Shown in pieces: positions 26,619 through 37,723 of a DNA stretch of 64,000 nt (positions within the stretch are counted from its first letter, which is position 1; each line of letters starts with the position of its first letter). Source of the stretch: Bradyrhizobium sp. AUGA SZCCT0176 (GTDB lineage Bacteria > Pseudomonadota > Alphaproteobacteria > Rhizobiales > Xanthobacteraceae); contig NZ_JAFCMB010000002.1 of NCBI RefSeq assembly GCF_018130145.1, forward strand, positions 372,001 through 436,000, written 5' to 3'. Made by a program: the position numbers and the translations under genes. Under the pieces are notes generated by a model. The model did no database searches and was not told where the DNA came from. It was given only the letters and a program-made list of their open reading frames with translations.

Positions 26619-27746
26619 TCAGTGGGAAGCCGGCAGCAAGCCGTGTGCTTCGAACAATTTTTGCAGCTTCAGTTGGGCAAGTTTGTATCCGATATCATGA
26701 CGGCGCTTGATGCCTGCGGCAGAAAAATCGCGGAAGGATCCGGACTCTTCGGACGAAAGCGGCAAGCCGGCTTCCGCCATGAGTGCGGGGTCCGTCAGAT
26801 CGATGTCGGTGATCTCGTCGAGCACCTTGAAGCGTCCCGCATCAAGAACCCGGTCCTTGAGCTTCTGATCGAGCTGTCCTTCGGGGACCGCGGCCGCCAG
26901 ATCGTCGATAATCCGCAGCAGCATGTTTATGGTGCGCGCGTTCACGCCATCCTGCCGAAGCCGATTGCCGTAGCGCAGCTCGGCCAGCCGATCATTGACC
27001 TCGATCATGTTTGTCGGCGCCGCGCGGTTCTTCCGAAACAGATTCATCACGATCAGGATACGATCGACGTCGGCCGATCCGGAAAACGCATGGATGGCGT
27101 CGCCGAGCGGCGTGTTATCGACAACACCGCCGTCCCAGAAACTCGCATCGTTGACCGCGGTTGCTGGAAATCCCGGCGGCAGACTGCCGCTCGCCAGTAC
27201 ATGGCTCGGACCGATCTCGGTCTTTGCTTCCGTCTTGTGTGGATGATTGCGGAAGCGGATCAGTTCGCCGGAGGATAAATTGACCGCGGTGACTACAAAG
27301 GCGGTCGGACTGCTGTTCAGCGAATCGAAATCCACGTGCTTCTTCAGCGTTCCGAGCATCGGATTGGTGTCGTAGAAGTTGGTCCAGTTGAAGAAATTCC
27401 AGATATCCCGGCGAGGTGAATAAAAGCCGGGTACACCGAACAATGCCAGATTGCGGCCTGCGGCAGCCCACCAATGTTTTGGTGTCTCCAGCGCCAGCTC
27501 GGACCACAGCGAACGCAGGCGCTTGCGCGCGTCGGCCCGGTCTTTGGCGCCGACCACGCAAGCCGCATTGATCGCACCAATCGATACTCCGGTTACCGCT
27601 ACCAACCGCAAGGTCCTGCCTCGAACTTCGATGGCATCCATCAATTCGAGTAGCGCTATCATCGCGCCAAACTCGTAAGCTCCGAGCGCGCCGCCGCCCT
27701 GGAGTACGACTCCAATTTCGACCGTGTCCTTTGCAACCTGTCCCAT
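26619..27746 (-). CDS. Patatin-like phospholipase inserted between ureB and ureC
   Basis: A 375-residue predicted acyl hydrolase. The glycine-rich oxyanion loop ([13 protein letters not shown], 15-27), the nucleophile Ser55 in GVSIG and the partner Asp205 in WDGGVVDN make a complete Ser-Asp dyad. No signal peptide is seen, so it is cytosolic. It is 11 bases downstream of ureB and 13 bases upstream of ureC, fully within the urease transcript. Patatin-like genes have no known step in urease maturation. The C-terminal 100 residues are helical and not recognised. Confidence 0.9.
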   Translation of the reverse strand: MGQVAKDTVEIGVVLQGGGALGAYEFGAMIALLELMDAIEVRGRTLRLVAVTGVSIGAINAACVVGAKDRADARKRLRSLWSELALETPKHWWAAAGRNLALFGVPGFYSPRRDIWNFFNWTNFYDTNPMLGTLKKHVDFDSLNSSPTAFVVTAVNLSSGELIRFRNHPHKTEAKTEIGPSHVLASGSLPPGFPATAVNDASFWDGGVVDNTPLGDAIHAFSGSADVDRILIVMNLFRKNRAAPTNMIEVNDRLAELRYGNRLRQDGVNARTINMLLRIIDDLAAAVPEGQLDQKLKDRVLDAGRFKVLDEITDIDLTDPALMAEAGLPLSSEESGSFRDFSAAGIKRRHDIGYKLAQLKLQKLFEAHGLLPASH

Positions 27747-27757
27747 GGCAGCCTTGC

Positions 27758-28063
27758 TTAGAGCTTCCCCTGCACTTCGCCACGAAAGCCATAAACAACA
27801 CGCTTGCCGGCGAGCGCCACCAGCTGCACGTCGCGGGTCTGGCCGGGCTCGAAACGGACGGCGGTGCCGGCCGCGATGTCGAGGCGCATGCCGCGGGCTT
27901 TCTTGCGGTCGAATTTAAGCGCCGGATTGGTCTCGAAGAAATGGTAGTGCGAGCCGACCTGGATCGGGCGGTCGCCGGTGTTGGCGACCGTCAGCGTCAC
28001 GGTCTTGCGGCCGGCATTGAGTTCGATCTCGCCGTCCTGGATGAAGCGTTCACCGGGGATCAT
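27758..28063 (-). CDS. ureB: Urease beta subunit
   Basis: A 101-residue structural subunit starting [19 protein letters not shown], with the conserved [19 protein letters not shown] segment that packs against UreC. It remains a separate protein, as is usual outside Helicobacter. A 128-base gap to ureA contains an inverted repeat. Confidence 0.97.
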   Translation of the reverse strand: MIPGERFIQDGEIELNAGRKTVTLTVANTGDRPIQVGSHYHFFETNPALKFDRKKARGMRLDIAAGTAVRFEPGQTRDVQLVALAGKRVVYGFRGEVQGKL

Positions 28064-28089
28064 CTTCGTTTACCTCACAACTTTGCCGC

Positions 28090-28173
28090 GTCATGGCCGG
28101 GCTTGTCCCGGCCATCCACGTCTTACTTTGCTTCAAGGAAGACGTGGATGCCCGGCACAAGGCCGGGCATGAC
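28090..28173. repeat. REP-like inverted repeat between ureA and ureB
   Basis: Arms of 35 bases (28090-28124 and 28139-28173) pair with a few mismatches; the outer ends are GTCATG and CATGAC. Placed between two genes whose products are needed in equal amounts, it may affect mRNA stability, or it may be a neutral insertion. Confidence 0.8.
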
Positions 28174-28191
28174 GTATATGAACAACGCTCT

Positions 28192-28494
28192 TCACCGTAT
28201 CGGCTCATGCACGGTGACGAGTTTCGTACCGTCCGGAAACGTCGCCTCGACCTGGATGTCGTGGATCATCTCGGGAATCCCGTCCATGCACTGCGCCCGC
28301 GTAATCACCTGCGCCCCGGCCTGCATCAGGTCGGCCACCGTGCGGCCGTCACGCGCGCCCTCGACGATGAAATCGGAAATGATCGCGATCGCTTCGGGGT
28401 GGTTGAGCTTGACGCCGCGCTCCAGCCTGCGGCGCGCAACCATCGCGGCCATCGAGATCAGGAGCTTGTCTTTTTCGCGGGGGGAGAGATTCAT
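28192..28494 (-). CDS. ureA: Urease gamma subunit
   Basis: A 100-residue protein starting [20 protein letters not shown], with the conserved [20 protein letters not shown] and the terminal [10 protein letters not shown]. It is the smallest structural subunit and starts 37 bases downstream of ureD. Confidence 0.97.
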   Translation of the reverse strand: MNLSPREKDKLLISMAAMVARRRLERGVKLNHPEAIAIISDFIVEGARDGRTVADLMQAGAQVITRAQCMDGIPEMIHDIQVEATFPDGTKLVTVHEPIR

Positions 28495-28531
28495 GCGGGC
28501 ACTCGAGTGATGTATAGTTGAGCCAGAGACG

Positions 28532-29368
<837 letters not shown>

Positions 29369-29411
29369 CCGTTCCCCAAAACCGGCCGCCGCGCCTCAAT
29401 CCGCTTTAAAG

Positions 29412-30107
29412 TTACAGCGCCATCTGGCGGCTGATCTCGGCGGGATCCATCGCACTCCGGTCGCACGCATATTTCACCGCGCCCCGGTCCATGACGGCGA
29501 AATTGTCGCCGAGCTCGCAGGCAAAGTCGAGATATTGTTCGACCAGCACGATCGCCATCGTGCCGAGGCTGCGCAGATAGGAGATGGCGCGGCCGATATC
29601 CTTGATGATCGAGGGTTGGATCCCCTCGGTCGGCTCGTCGAGCAGCAGCAGTTTCGGCCGCATCACCAGCGCCCGGCCGATCGCGAGCTGCTGCTGCTGG
29701 CCGCCGGAGAGGTCGCCGCCGCGCCGGCCGAGCATCGAATTCAGCACCGGAAACAGCGAGAACACGTCGTCGGGAATATTGCGGTCGTCACGCTTCAGCG
29801 GGCCAAAGCCGGTCTTGAGATTTTCCTCCACCGTCAGCAGCGGAAAAATCTCGCGGCCCTGCGGCACGAAGCCGATGCCTTTTCGCGCTCGCTCATACGG
29901 CTTGAGGCCGGTGATATCGTCGCCGTTGAGCGTGATCGAACCCGAGGCAATCGGGTATTGGCCGACCATGGCGCGCAGCAGCGAGGTTTTGCCGACGCCG
30001 TTGCGGCCGAGCACGCAGGTCACCTTGCCGGGCTCGGCCTTGATCGAAACGCCGCGCAGCGCCTGTGCTGCGCCGTAATAGAGGCTGATATTATCGACGT
30101 TCAGCAT
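29412..30107 (-). CDS. urtE: Urea ABC transporter ATPase UrtE
   Basis: One of two cytoplasmic ATPases of the high-affinity urea importer. Walker A is GRNGVGKTSLLRA, the signature is LSGGQQQQLAIGRAL and Walker B ends LLLDEPTEGIQPS. The 231-residue size fits the LivF-like subfamily. It starts 3 bases after the stop of urtD. Confidence 0.96.
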   Translation of the reverse strand: MLNVDNISLYYGAAQALRGVSIKAEPGKVTCVLGRNGVGKTSLLRAMVGQYPIASGSITLNGDDITGLKPYERARKGIGFVPQGREIFPLLTVEENLKTGFGPLKRDDRNIPDDVFSLFPVLNSMLGRRGGDLSGGQQQQLAIGRALVMRPKLLLLDEPTEGIQPSIIKDIGRAISYLRSLGTMAIVLVEQYLDFACELGDNFAVMDRGAVKYACDRSAMDPAEISRQMAL

Positions 30108-30110
30108 GGA

Positions 30111-30872
<762 letters not shown>

Positions 30873-30876
30873 GCGC

Positions 30877-32040
30877 TCACTCCGCCGGGTTCGGTTCGTT
30901 GACGCCGTCTTCGCGCGCCGCACTTTCGGCCATCAGCCGTTTCGCGCTCCACGGCTCATACCAGGCGTTGAAGGTGCCGATGATGCCCTTCGGCAGCAGC
31001 AGCGTCACCAGGATGAACAGCGCGCCCAGCATGAACAGCCAATACGGCGCCAGGGGACCCGAGGTGAACACGGTCTTGGCGTAATTGACCACGATGGCGC
31101 CGAGCGCAGCCCCGATCAGCGTGCCGCGGCCGCCGACCGCCACCCAGATCACCGCCTCGATCGAATTGCCCGGCGCGAACTCGCCGGGATTGATGATGCC
31201 GACCTGCGGCACATAGAGCGCACCGGCGACGCCGGCCATGCAGGCCGACAGCGTGAACACGAACAGCTTGTAGGATTCGACGCGGTAGCCCAGAAATCGC
31301 GTGCGCGACTCGGCGTCGCGGATCGCGATCAGCACCTTGCCGAGTTTCGACGTCACCACCGCGCGGCAGATCAGGAAGGCAATGATCAGCGCCAGGCAGC
31401 TCAGAATGAACAAGGCGGCGCGGGTGCCGTCGGCCTGGACGTTGAAGCCCAGAATGTCCTTGAAGTCGGTCAGGCCGTTATTGCCCCCAAAACCGAAATC
31501 GTTGCGGAAGAACGCCAGCAGCAGCGCGTAGGTCATCGCCTGCGTGATGATCGACAGATAAACGCCGGTGACGCGGGAGCGGAACGCCAGCCAGCCGAAG
31601 CAGAAGGCGAGCAGGCCCGGCACGACCAAGACCATCAGCGCCGCGAACCAGAACATGTCGAAGCCGTACCAGTACCAGGGCAGCGACGGATAGTTCAGGA
31701 ACACCATGAAGTCGGGCAGGACCGGATTGCCGTAAACGCCGCGGCTGCCGATCTGTCGCATCAGGTACATGCCCATCGCGTAACCGCCGAGCGCGAAGAA
31801 CGCGCCATGGCCGAGCGAGAGAATGCCGCAATAGCCCCAGATCAGATCGATCGAGAGCGCCAGAATGGCATAGCAGACATATTTGCCGAACAGCGCCACC
31901 AGATAGGTCGGCACCTGGAACATCGAACCTGATGGCAGCAGCAGGTTCGACAGCGGGATCAGCACGCCGAGACCGGCGACGATCAACAGGAAGACGGTTG
32001 CGCTGCGATCCAGCGAGCGGGTGAGGACATGCGGCGTCAT
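30877..32040 (-). CDS. urtC: Urea ABC transporter permease UrtC
   Basis: A LivM-like inner-membrane permease of 387 residues with about ten hydrophobic segments and the conserved GYCGILSLGHGAFFALGGYA region. The urtB stop overlaps its ATG by four bases, the usual coupling for permease pairs. Confidence 0.96.
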   Translation of the reverse strand: MTPHVLTRSLDRSATVFLLIVAGLGVLIPLSNLLLPSGSMFQVPTYLVALFGKYVCYAILALSIDLIWGYCGILSLGHGAFFALGGYAMGMYLMRQIGSRGVYGNPVLPDFMVFLNYPSLPWYWYGFDMFWFAALMVLVVPGLLAFCFGWLAFRSRVTGVYLSIITQAMTYALLLAFFRNDFGFGGNNGLTDFKDILGFNVQADGTRAALFILSCLALIIAFLICRAVVTSKLGKVLIAIRDAESRTRFLGYRVESYKLFVFTLSACMAGVAGALYVPQVGIINPGEFAPGNSIEAVIWVAVGGRGTLIGAALGAIVVNYAKTVFTSGPLAPYWLFMLGALFILVTLLLPKGIIGTFNAWYEPWSAKRLMAESAAREDGVNEPNPAE

Positions 32041-33650
32041 GCTTCGATCGCCCGTCCCTTGAGCGCGAACAGGCCGCGCGGCCGCTTCTGGATGAACAGG
32101 ATGATCAGCACCAGAATCGCGATCTTGCCGAGCACGGCGCCCGCCACCGGCTCCAGGAACTTGTTGGCGATGCCGAGCGTGAAGGCGCCGACCAGCGTGC
32201 CCCAGAGATTACCGACGCCGCCGAACACCACCACCATGAAGCTGTCGATGATGTAGCTCTGGCCGAGATTGGGGCTGACATTGTCGATCTGCGACAGCGC
32301 CACGCCGGCGATCCCCGCGATGCCGGAGCCGAGGCCGAAGGTAAGCGCGTCGACGCGCGAGGTGGCGATGCCCATCGACGCCGCCATCCGGCGGTTCTGC
32401 GTCACCGCGCGCATCTCGAGCCCGAGCGCCGTGTAGCGCAGCATCGCGAGCAGGATCGCGAACACCGCCAGCGTGAAGCAGAGGATCCAGAGCCGGTTAT
32501 AGGTGATGGTGATCTGGCCGAGTTCGAACGCGCCGCTCATCCAGCTGGGATTGCCGACTTCGCGGTTGGTGGGGCCGAACGCGGTTCGCACCGCCTGTTG
32601 CAGCACCAGCGAGAGGCCCCAGGTCGCGAGCAGGGTTTCCAGCGGGCGGCCGTAGAGGAAGCGGATGATGCTGCGCTCGATCACCACGCCGAGTGCGCCG
32701 GCAACAAGGAAGGCCAGCGGGACCGCCATCAGCAGCGAATAATCGAACAATCCGGGATAGCGGGTGCGGATGACCTCCTGCACCACGAAGGTGGTGTAGG
32801 CGCCGATCATCACCATTTCGCCATGGGCCATGTTGATGACGCCCATCACGCCGAAGGTGATCGCAAGCCCGATCGCGGCGAGCAGCAGCACCGAGCCCAG
32901 CGACAGGCCGTACCAGGCGTTCTGCACCATCGACCACAGCGCAAGATTGCTCTGGATCGCGGAGATGGCGCTGCTAGCAGCCTGCGCCACCAGCGGCGGC
33001 GCGTCGCTGCCAAGGCCCGTCAACAGCGCCAGGGCTTCCTGATCGCCGCGCGCCTTGATGATGGCGATGGACTCCAGCTTCTCGGCGTCTGACGCATCCG
33101 ACTTGTAGAGCAGGATGGCGGCGCGGGCCTCGGCAAAAGCCGATTTCGCAGCCTTGTTGGTCTCTTTCGCCAGCGCGCCGTCGATGACCGGAAGCGCAGC
33201 CTCGTCATGGCTCTTGAACACCTGTTGCGCCGCCGCGATCCGCTTGGCGGGATCAGGGGACAGCAGGGTCAGGCTGCCAAGGGCGGCCTCCACGGTGCGG
33301 CGCAGGCGGTTGTTGAGGCGAACGGCGGACGCGCCGGCAGGCAGGCTGGCCACCGCAGCCCCGGTCGCGGCATCGATGATCTTGCCGTCGGCCTGCGTGA
33401 CGAAAACTTTCTTGGATTCCGGATCGGCCGACAGCCGGCCATCCTGGAGGGCACTGATGATCGGAAAGGCCAGCGCGTTGCCTGATGAAGCGATCAGGCC
33501 AATCGCCTCGTCGGTGTCGGAGAATTCGTCATTGGCGAATTTGGCGACCGCGTCCTCGAACGGACCCGCCAGCGCCGGCACAGCGAAGGCAGCAATCAGG
33601 AAGACGGAAAGAACAAGCGCGCGAAGGCGGTCAAAGACATTGGCAGGCAC
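32037..33650 (-). CDS. urtB: Urea ABC transporter permease UrtB with periplasmic N-terminal extension
   Basis: A LivH-like permease. A signal-like segment (FLIAAFAVPALA) is followed by an extracytoplasmic region of roughly 200 residues, then the membrane domain with GVMGVINMAHGEMVMIGAY. This N-terminal extension is usual in proteobacterial UrtB. I prefer the GTG at 33650 (537 residues). The only upstream ATG (33689) lies in the loop of a 12-bp hairpin and would put charged residues before the signal segment. It is preceded by the hairpin array after urtA. Confidence 0.9.
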   Translation of the reverse strand: MPANVFDRLRALVLSVFLIAAFAVPALAGPFEDAVAKFANDEFSDTDEAIGLIASSGNALAFPIISALQDGRLSADPESKKVFVTQADGKIIDAATGAAVASLPAGASAVRLNNRLRRTVEAALGSLTLLSPDPAKRIAAAQQVFKSHDEAALPVIDGALAKETNKAAKSAFAEARAAILLYKSDASDAEKLESIAIIKARGDQEALALLTGLGSDAPPLVAQAASSAISAIQSNLALWSMVQNAWYGLSLGSVLLLAAIGLAITFGVMGVINMAHGEMVMIGAYTTFVVQEVIRTRYPGLFDYSLLMAVPLAFLVAGALGVVIERSIIRFLYGRPLETLLATWGLSLVLQQAVRTAFGPTNREVGNPSWMSGAFELGQITITYNRLWILCFTLAVFAILLAMLRYTALGLEMRAVTQNRRMAASMGIATSRVDALTFGLGSGIAGIAGVALSQIDNVSPNLGQSYIIDSFMVVVFGGVGNLWGTLVGAFTLGIANKFLEPVAGAVLGKIAILVLIILFIQKRPRGLFALKGRAIEA

Positions 33651-33674
33651 TGTACGACCCCGGCGGAAGTAAAA

Positions 33675-33700
33675 GGAAGGCGGCGACATCGCCGCCTTCC
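33675..33700 (-). terminator. Attenuator-like hairpin between urtA and urtB
   Basis: Perfect 12-base arms GGAAGGCGGCGA and TCGCCGCCTTCC have a two-base loop. On the transcribed strand the stem is followed by TTTTACTT. The T run is short, so it is a partial terminator or a 3' processing barrier that would leave more urtA than urtB message. Confidence 0.6.
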
Positions 33701-33738
33701 GGTCTTCTCTTGGAAGTTTCTTCTTGCAGTCAGACCAT

Positions 33739-33816
33739 GATCCTTCGGATCAGATCGGGACATAATCCTTCGGATTAGTCCGGGATCATGATCCTGTCGG
33801 ATCAGATCGAGATCAG
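33739..33816 (-). repeat. Three tandem hairpin repeats after urtA
   Basis: Three units of about 26 bases each contain a small hairpin: GATCC-TTC-GGATC (33739-33751), TAATCC-TTC-GGATTA (33763-33777) and GATCC-TGTC-GGATC (33790-33803). The last unit reaches the urtA stop codon. The compensating change GATCC/GGATC to AATCC/GGATT keeps the pairing. Confidence 0.75.
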
Positions 33817-35132
33817 GAGCCCTGACCGCCGCACTTGTTGGTCTTGGTGTTGTAGTTGCCGCACTTCTTGCCAACCCAGTCGCCGATCAGGTCCTTGGAG
33901 CCGTCGAGCTCCTTCGACCATGCATCGCCGGCCACCAGGCCCGGGGTCTTCCACACCACGTCGAACTGGCCGTTGGCTTTGATCTCGCCAATGAACACCG
34001 GCTTGGTGATGTGATGGTTCGGAAGCATCTTCGAGGTGCCGCCGGTCAGGTTCTTGGCTTCGATACCGGGCAGCGCGTCGATCACCTTGTCGGCGTCGGT
34101 CGACTTTACCTTCTCGACCGCCTTGACCCACATTTCGAACCCGATGACGTGTGCTTCCATCGGATCGTTGGTCACGCGCTTCGGGTTCTTGGTGTAGGCC
34201 TGCCAGGCCTTGATGAACTTCTCGTTGGCCGGATCCTTGATCGACTGGAAGTAGTTCCAGGCGGCCAGATGGCCGAGCAGCGGCTTGGTGTCGATGCCGG
34301 CGAGCTCTTCTTCACCGACCGAGAACGCGACAACCGGAATGTCGGTCGCCTTGATGCCCTGGTTGCCGAGCTCCTTGTAGAAGGGAACGTTGGCGTCGCC
34401 GTTGATGGTGGAGACGACGGCGGTCTTCTTGCCGGCCGAGCCGAACTTCTTGATGTCGGCCACGATCGTCTGCCAGTCACTGTGACCGAACGGCGTGTAG
34501 TTGATCATGATGTCTTCCTGCTTGACGCCCTTCGACTTCAAGTAGGCTTCGAGGATCTTGTTGGTGGTGCGCGGATAGACGTAGTCGGTGCCGGCCAGCA
34601 CCCAGCGCTTCACCTTCTCGTCCTTCATCAGGTAGTCGACCGCGGGGATCGCCTGCTGGTTCGGCGCCGCACCGGTGTAGAACACGTTGCGCTCGCTCTC
34701 TTCACCCTCGTATTGCACGGGGTAGAACAGGATCGAGTTCAGTTCCTTGAACACCGGGAGCACGGATTTGCGCGACACCGAGGTCCAGCAGCCGAATACG
34801 ACGGAGACCTTGTTCTTGGTGATCAGCTCGCGGGCCTTTTCCGCAAACAGCGGCCAGTTCGACGCCGGATCGACCACGACGGCCTCGAGCTTCTTGCCGA
34901 GTATGCCGCCCTTCTTGTTCTGCTCGTCGATCAGAAAGAGGACGGTATCCTTCAGCGTGGTTTCGCTGATGGCCATGGTGCCGGAAAGCGAATGCAGCAC
35001 GCCGACCTTAATGGTGTCGTCGGCCGCTTTGGCATTGGTGAACGCAGCGAAGCCCAAAACCAGACCAGCGGTCGCCGCCAGCCAGCGGCGGCGGCTCAGC
35101 GTCGCTATATCGTGGGTAAGTTGTGCAAGCAT
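33813..35132 (-). CDS. urtA: Urea-binding protein UrtA
   Basis: Periplasmic urea receptor of the Urt importer, 439 residues. The N-terminus has a twin-arginine signal (LSRRRWLAATAGLVLG), cleaved after NAKA. The mature part begins DDTIKVGVLHSLSGTMAIS and follows the Leu/Ile/Val-type periplasmic-binding fold. It is the first gene of the urt-ure transcript and follows the sigma-54 promoter at 35205-35220. Confidence 0.97.
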   Translation of the reverse strand: MLAQLTHDIATLSRRRWLAATAGLVLGFAAFTNAKAADDTIKVGVLHSLSGTMAISETTLKDTVLFLIDEQNKKGGILGKKLEAVVVDPASNWPLFAEKARELITKNKVSVVFGCWTSVSRKSVLPVFKELNSILFYPVQYEGEESERNVFYTGAAPNQQAIPAVDYLMKDEKVKRWVLAGTDYVYPRTTNKILEAYLKSKGVKQEDIMINYTPFGHSDWQTIVADIKKFGSAGKKTAVVSTINGDANVPFYKELGNQGIKATDIPVVAFSVGEEELAGIDTKPLLGHLAAWNYFQSIKDPANEKFIKAWQAYTKNPKRVTNDPMEAHVIGFEMWVKAVEKVKSTDADKVIDALPGIEAKNLTGGTSKMLPNHHITKPVFIGEIKANGQFDVVWKTPGLVAGDAWSKELDGSKDLIGDWVGKKCGNYNTKTNKCGGQGS

Positions 35133-35204
35133 GAAATGTCATCTCCCTGACGCAGGCGTGAAACGCTGCGAAACGGCCCCAACGGCCGCCTGCGTTAACG
35201 GAAT

Positions 35205-35220
35205 CGCAAGAACCATGCCA
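35205..35220 (-). promoter_or_regulatory. urtA: Sigma-54 (RpoN) promoter of urtA
   Basis: On the minus strand the sequence TGGCATGGTTCTTGCG has the invariant GG and GC separated by exactly 10 bases. It matches the consensus TGGCACG-N4-TTGC at nearly every position. The predicted start is near 35194, about 60 bases before urtA. This fits NtrC-type nitrogen control. I could not identify a convincing NtrC site; upstream sequence to 35546 is AT-richer and holds no gene. Confidence 0.75.
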
Positions 35221-35705
35221 CGGTCTGAGCACAGGGTAAGTCTATAGAACTGCAGTAGAATCTTCCGCTTGCGGAGAAAACGGCAAGAAATCTGCCTATT
35301 TTTTGGACCCAGTAAATGTATTCTTTTGCGGCAAACAGTCTATATTTTAGGCAAAATAGGCCATTTGTCTAATTTTACGGCACGAAAATTTGGCGATGCA
35401 GGGGCCAACGAGTGTGCGCCTGGCCCGGTGGGACGAGCGAATTTCCGGCTGTTTCTTAACCGCGCCAAGCATATCCGGCGATTTACCTTGAAAGCGCCGC
35501 GTTCATGTTCCATATGAGCCCCGTGACCTAGAGAATCATCAGGTCCTTGCGAGCCGCGTGTTCTGATCCCGTTCAACGGTTTCTGGCTTGCCCCTTCAGC
35601 CTAGCAAAACCGACGCCCCAAACACGCGGGTGTCTCAGACACCCCCTCGCGCGCTCCTGGCTGTATCGGCCGGGCGTCTGCCTTTTTAATGGAAAGAACC
35701 CTCTT

Positions 35706-37148
35706 TTGACCTCCTTTCAGGATTTCGGCCTTGCCGATCCCATTTCGCGTGCCCTCAAGGAAGAAAATTACCTCACCCCCACACCCATCCAGGCCCAGAC
35801 CGTCCCCCTCGCAATGACCGGCCGTGACGTCGTCGGCATCGCCCAGACCGGCACCGGCAAGACCGCGGCCTTTGCGCTGCCGATCCTGCACCGCATTCTG
35901 GAGAACCGCGTCCGGGTGCAGCCCAAGAGCTGCCGCGTGCTGGTGCTCTCGCCGACCCGCGAATTGTCGGGACAGATCCTCGACAGCTTCAACGCCTATG
36001 GCCGCCACATCCGCCTGACCTCGACGCTGGCGATCGGCGGCGTGCCGATGGGCCGTCAGGTCCGCTCCCTCATGCAGGGCGTCGAAGTCCTGGTCGCGAC
36101 CCCCGGCCGCCTGCTCGATCTCGTGCAGAGCAACGGCCTCAAGCTGGGCCAGGTCGAGTTCCTGGTGCTCGACGAAGCCGACCGCATGCTCGACATGGGC
36201 TTCATCAACGACATCCGCAAAATCGTCGGCAAACTGCCGATCAAGCGGCAGACGCTGTTCTTCTCGGCCACCATGCCCAAGGACATCGCCGAGCTCGCCG
36301 AAGCGATGCTGCGCGATCCCGCCCGCGTGGCGGTGACGCCGGTGGCCTCCACCGTGGAACGCATCACCCAGCGCATCATCCAGGTCGATTTCGCCGCCAA
36401 AGCGGGGATCCTGGCCCAGCTCCTGAAGCAGGAGCCGGTCGACCGCGCGCTGATCTTCACCCGCACCAAGCATGGCGCCGACAAGGTGGTAAAGGGCCTC
36501 GCCAAGGTCGGCATCCGGGCCGACGCCATCCACGGCAACAAGTCGCAGAACAACCGCGAGCGAGCGCTGGCAGCGTTCCGCTCCGGCGAGATCCGCACCC
36601 TGGTCGCCACCGACATTGCCGCCCGCGGCATCGACGTCGACGGCATCAGCCATGTGTTCAATTTCGACCTGCCCAACGTGCCGGAAACCTATGTCCACCG
36701 CATCGGCCGCACCGCGCGCGCCGGCGCCGAAGGCGTTGCGATCTCGCTGATCGCAGGCGCCGAGGAAATGGGTTATCTGCGCGACATCGAGCGGCTGATC
36801 CGCGTGGCGCTGCCCCGCGAAGACCGCCGCACGCCCGGCACGCGCGATACCGCGCCTGCGCCGTCCCAGAAGCCGTCCCAGAACCGGGGCGCACGCTCCG
36901 CACCGCGTGGCCACGCCGCCAACGGCCATAGCCATGGCGGCCGTTCCCATGAGCAATCGCCGGGCTCAAAAGGCCCTCGCCGTCCCCGCCGCGGAGGTGG
37001 TAATAATGCCGCGTCGCAGCCGACCCGGCATGAGTCGCCGCGTCCGGCGCAGGGTGGCAACAGCGAAGGCATTCAAGGCGTCGCCTTCTTGCATCGCGAG
37101 AGCCGCCCGAATACCCAACCCAACCGTACCCATCGGCCGCAGCGCTAG
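35706..37148 (+). CDS. rhlE: DEAD-box RNA helicase, RhlE type
   Basis: ATP-dependent RNA unwinding, probably in ribosome assembly or mRNA turnover. From the TTG at 35706 the protein has 480 residues: Q motif TPTPIQAQ (24-31), Walker A AQTGTGKT (46-53), DEAD (156-159), SAT (187-189) and motif [12 protein letters not shown]. The last 110 residues are low-complexity, rich in Arg, Gly, His and Pro, an RNA-binding tail. No ATG lies in frame near the start. A 6-codon ORF (35689-35709) overlaps the TTG. The leader carries a hairpin GGTGTC-TCA-GACACC. infA follows after 23 bases. Confidence 0.93.
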   Translation: MTSFQDFGLADPISRALKEENYLTPTPIQAQTVPLAMTGRDVVGIAQTGTGKTAAFALPILHRILENRVRVQPKSCRVLVLSPTRELSGQILDSFNAYGRHIRLTSTLAIGGVPMGRQVRSLMQGVEVLVATPGRLLDLVQSNGLKLGQVEFLVLDEADRMLDMGFINDIRKIVGKLPIKRQTLFFSATMPKDIAELAEAMLRDPARVAVTPVASTVERITQRIIQVDFAAKAGILAQLLKQEPVDRALIFTRTKHGADKVVKGLAKVGIRADAIHGNKSQNNRERALAAFRSGEIRTLVATDIAARGIDVDGISHVFNFDLPNVPETYVHRIGRTARAGAEGVAISLIAGAEEMGYLRDIERLIRVALPREDRRTPGTRDTAPAPSQKPSQNRGARSAPRGHAANGHSHGGRSHEQSPGSKGPRRPRRGGGNNAASQPTRHESPRPAQGGNSEGIQGVAFLHRESRPNTQPNRTHRPQR

Positions 37149-37171
37149 CCTCGATCGATCTGGAGACAAAT

Positions 37172-37456
37172 ATGGCTAAAGAAGAGCTGATCCAGTTCGA
37201 AGGACTGGTGACCGAAATCCTCCCCGACGCGCGCTACCGCGTGCAGCTCGACGCAGGACACGAAATTGTTGCCTACACCGCCGGTAAAATGAAGAAGAAC
37301 CGGATCAAAACGCTGGCAGGCGATCGGGTCACGATCGAAATGTCGCCCTATGATCTGGAGAAGGGCCGGCTGATTTTCCGTCACAAGGATGAGCGTCCCT
37401 CGACCGGTGCCCCGCGTGGTGCACCGCCGCGTGGCGGCCAGTTCCGCCGCCGGTAA
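37172..37456 (+). CDS. infA: Translation initiation factor IF-1 with Arg/Gly-rich C-terminal tail
   Basis: S1-like OB-fold protein that binds the ribosomal A site during initiation. The core (1-72) has the standard features: the [21 protein letters not shown] start, the [17 protein letters not shown] loop and the end [15 protein letters not shown]. It then continues for about 20 extra residues ([19 protein letters not shown] and so on); IF-1 is normally about 72. It is 23 bases after the helicase gene, so this is probably an accessory copy tied to it, not the sole IF-1. Confidence 0.93.
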   Translation: MAKEELIQFEGLVTEILPDARYRVQLDAGHEIVAYTAGKMKKNRIKTLAGDRVTIEMSPYDLEKGRLIFRHKDERPSTGAPRGAPPRGGQFRRR

Positions 37457-37723
37457 CGGGCTTCCCACGACCGATTGCCATCGTGCCCGACAGCTGATGT
37501 CGGTGCGCGATGGACCGGGCATGCCCTGTTCAAAAAATCGTGCACCTCAGGATTGTTTTGGACCCCTTGATCGAATAATATTGAGCATCGATTTTCGGCC
37601 GGACGACATTAGCTATCCACCGGTACAGCCGGTTTAGACGCTGACGACCCTTCCAAAAATTCGATCTCACCAGCCCATCGAGAGGTGGGCTACGACTAGT
37701 ATATCTGAGAAGGGACTACCCCC

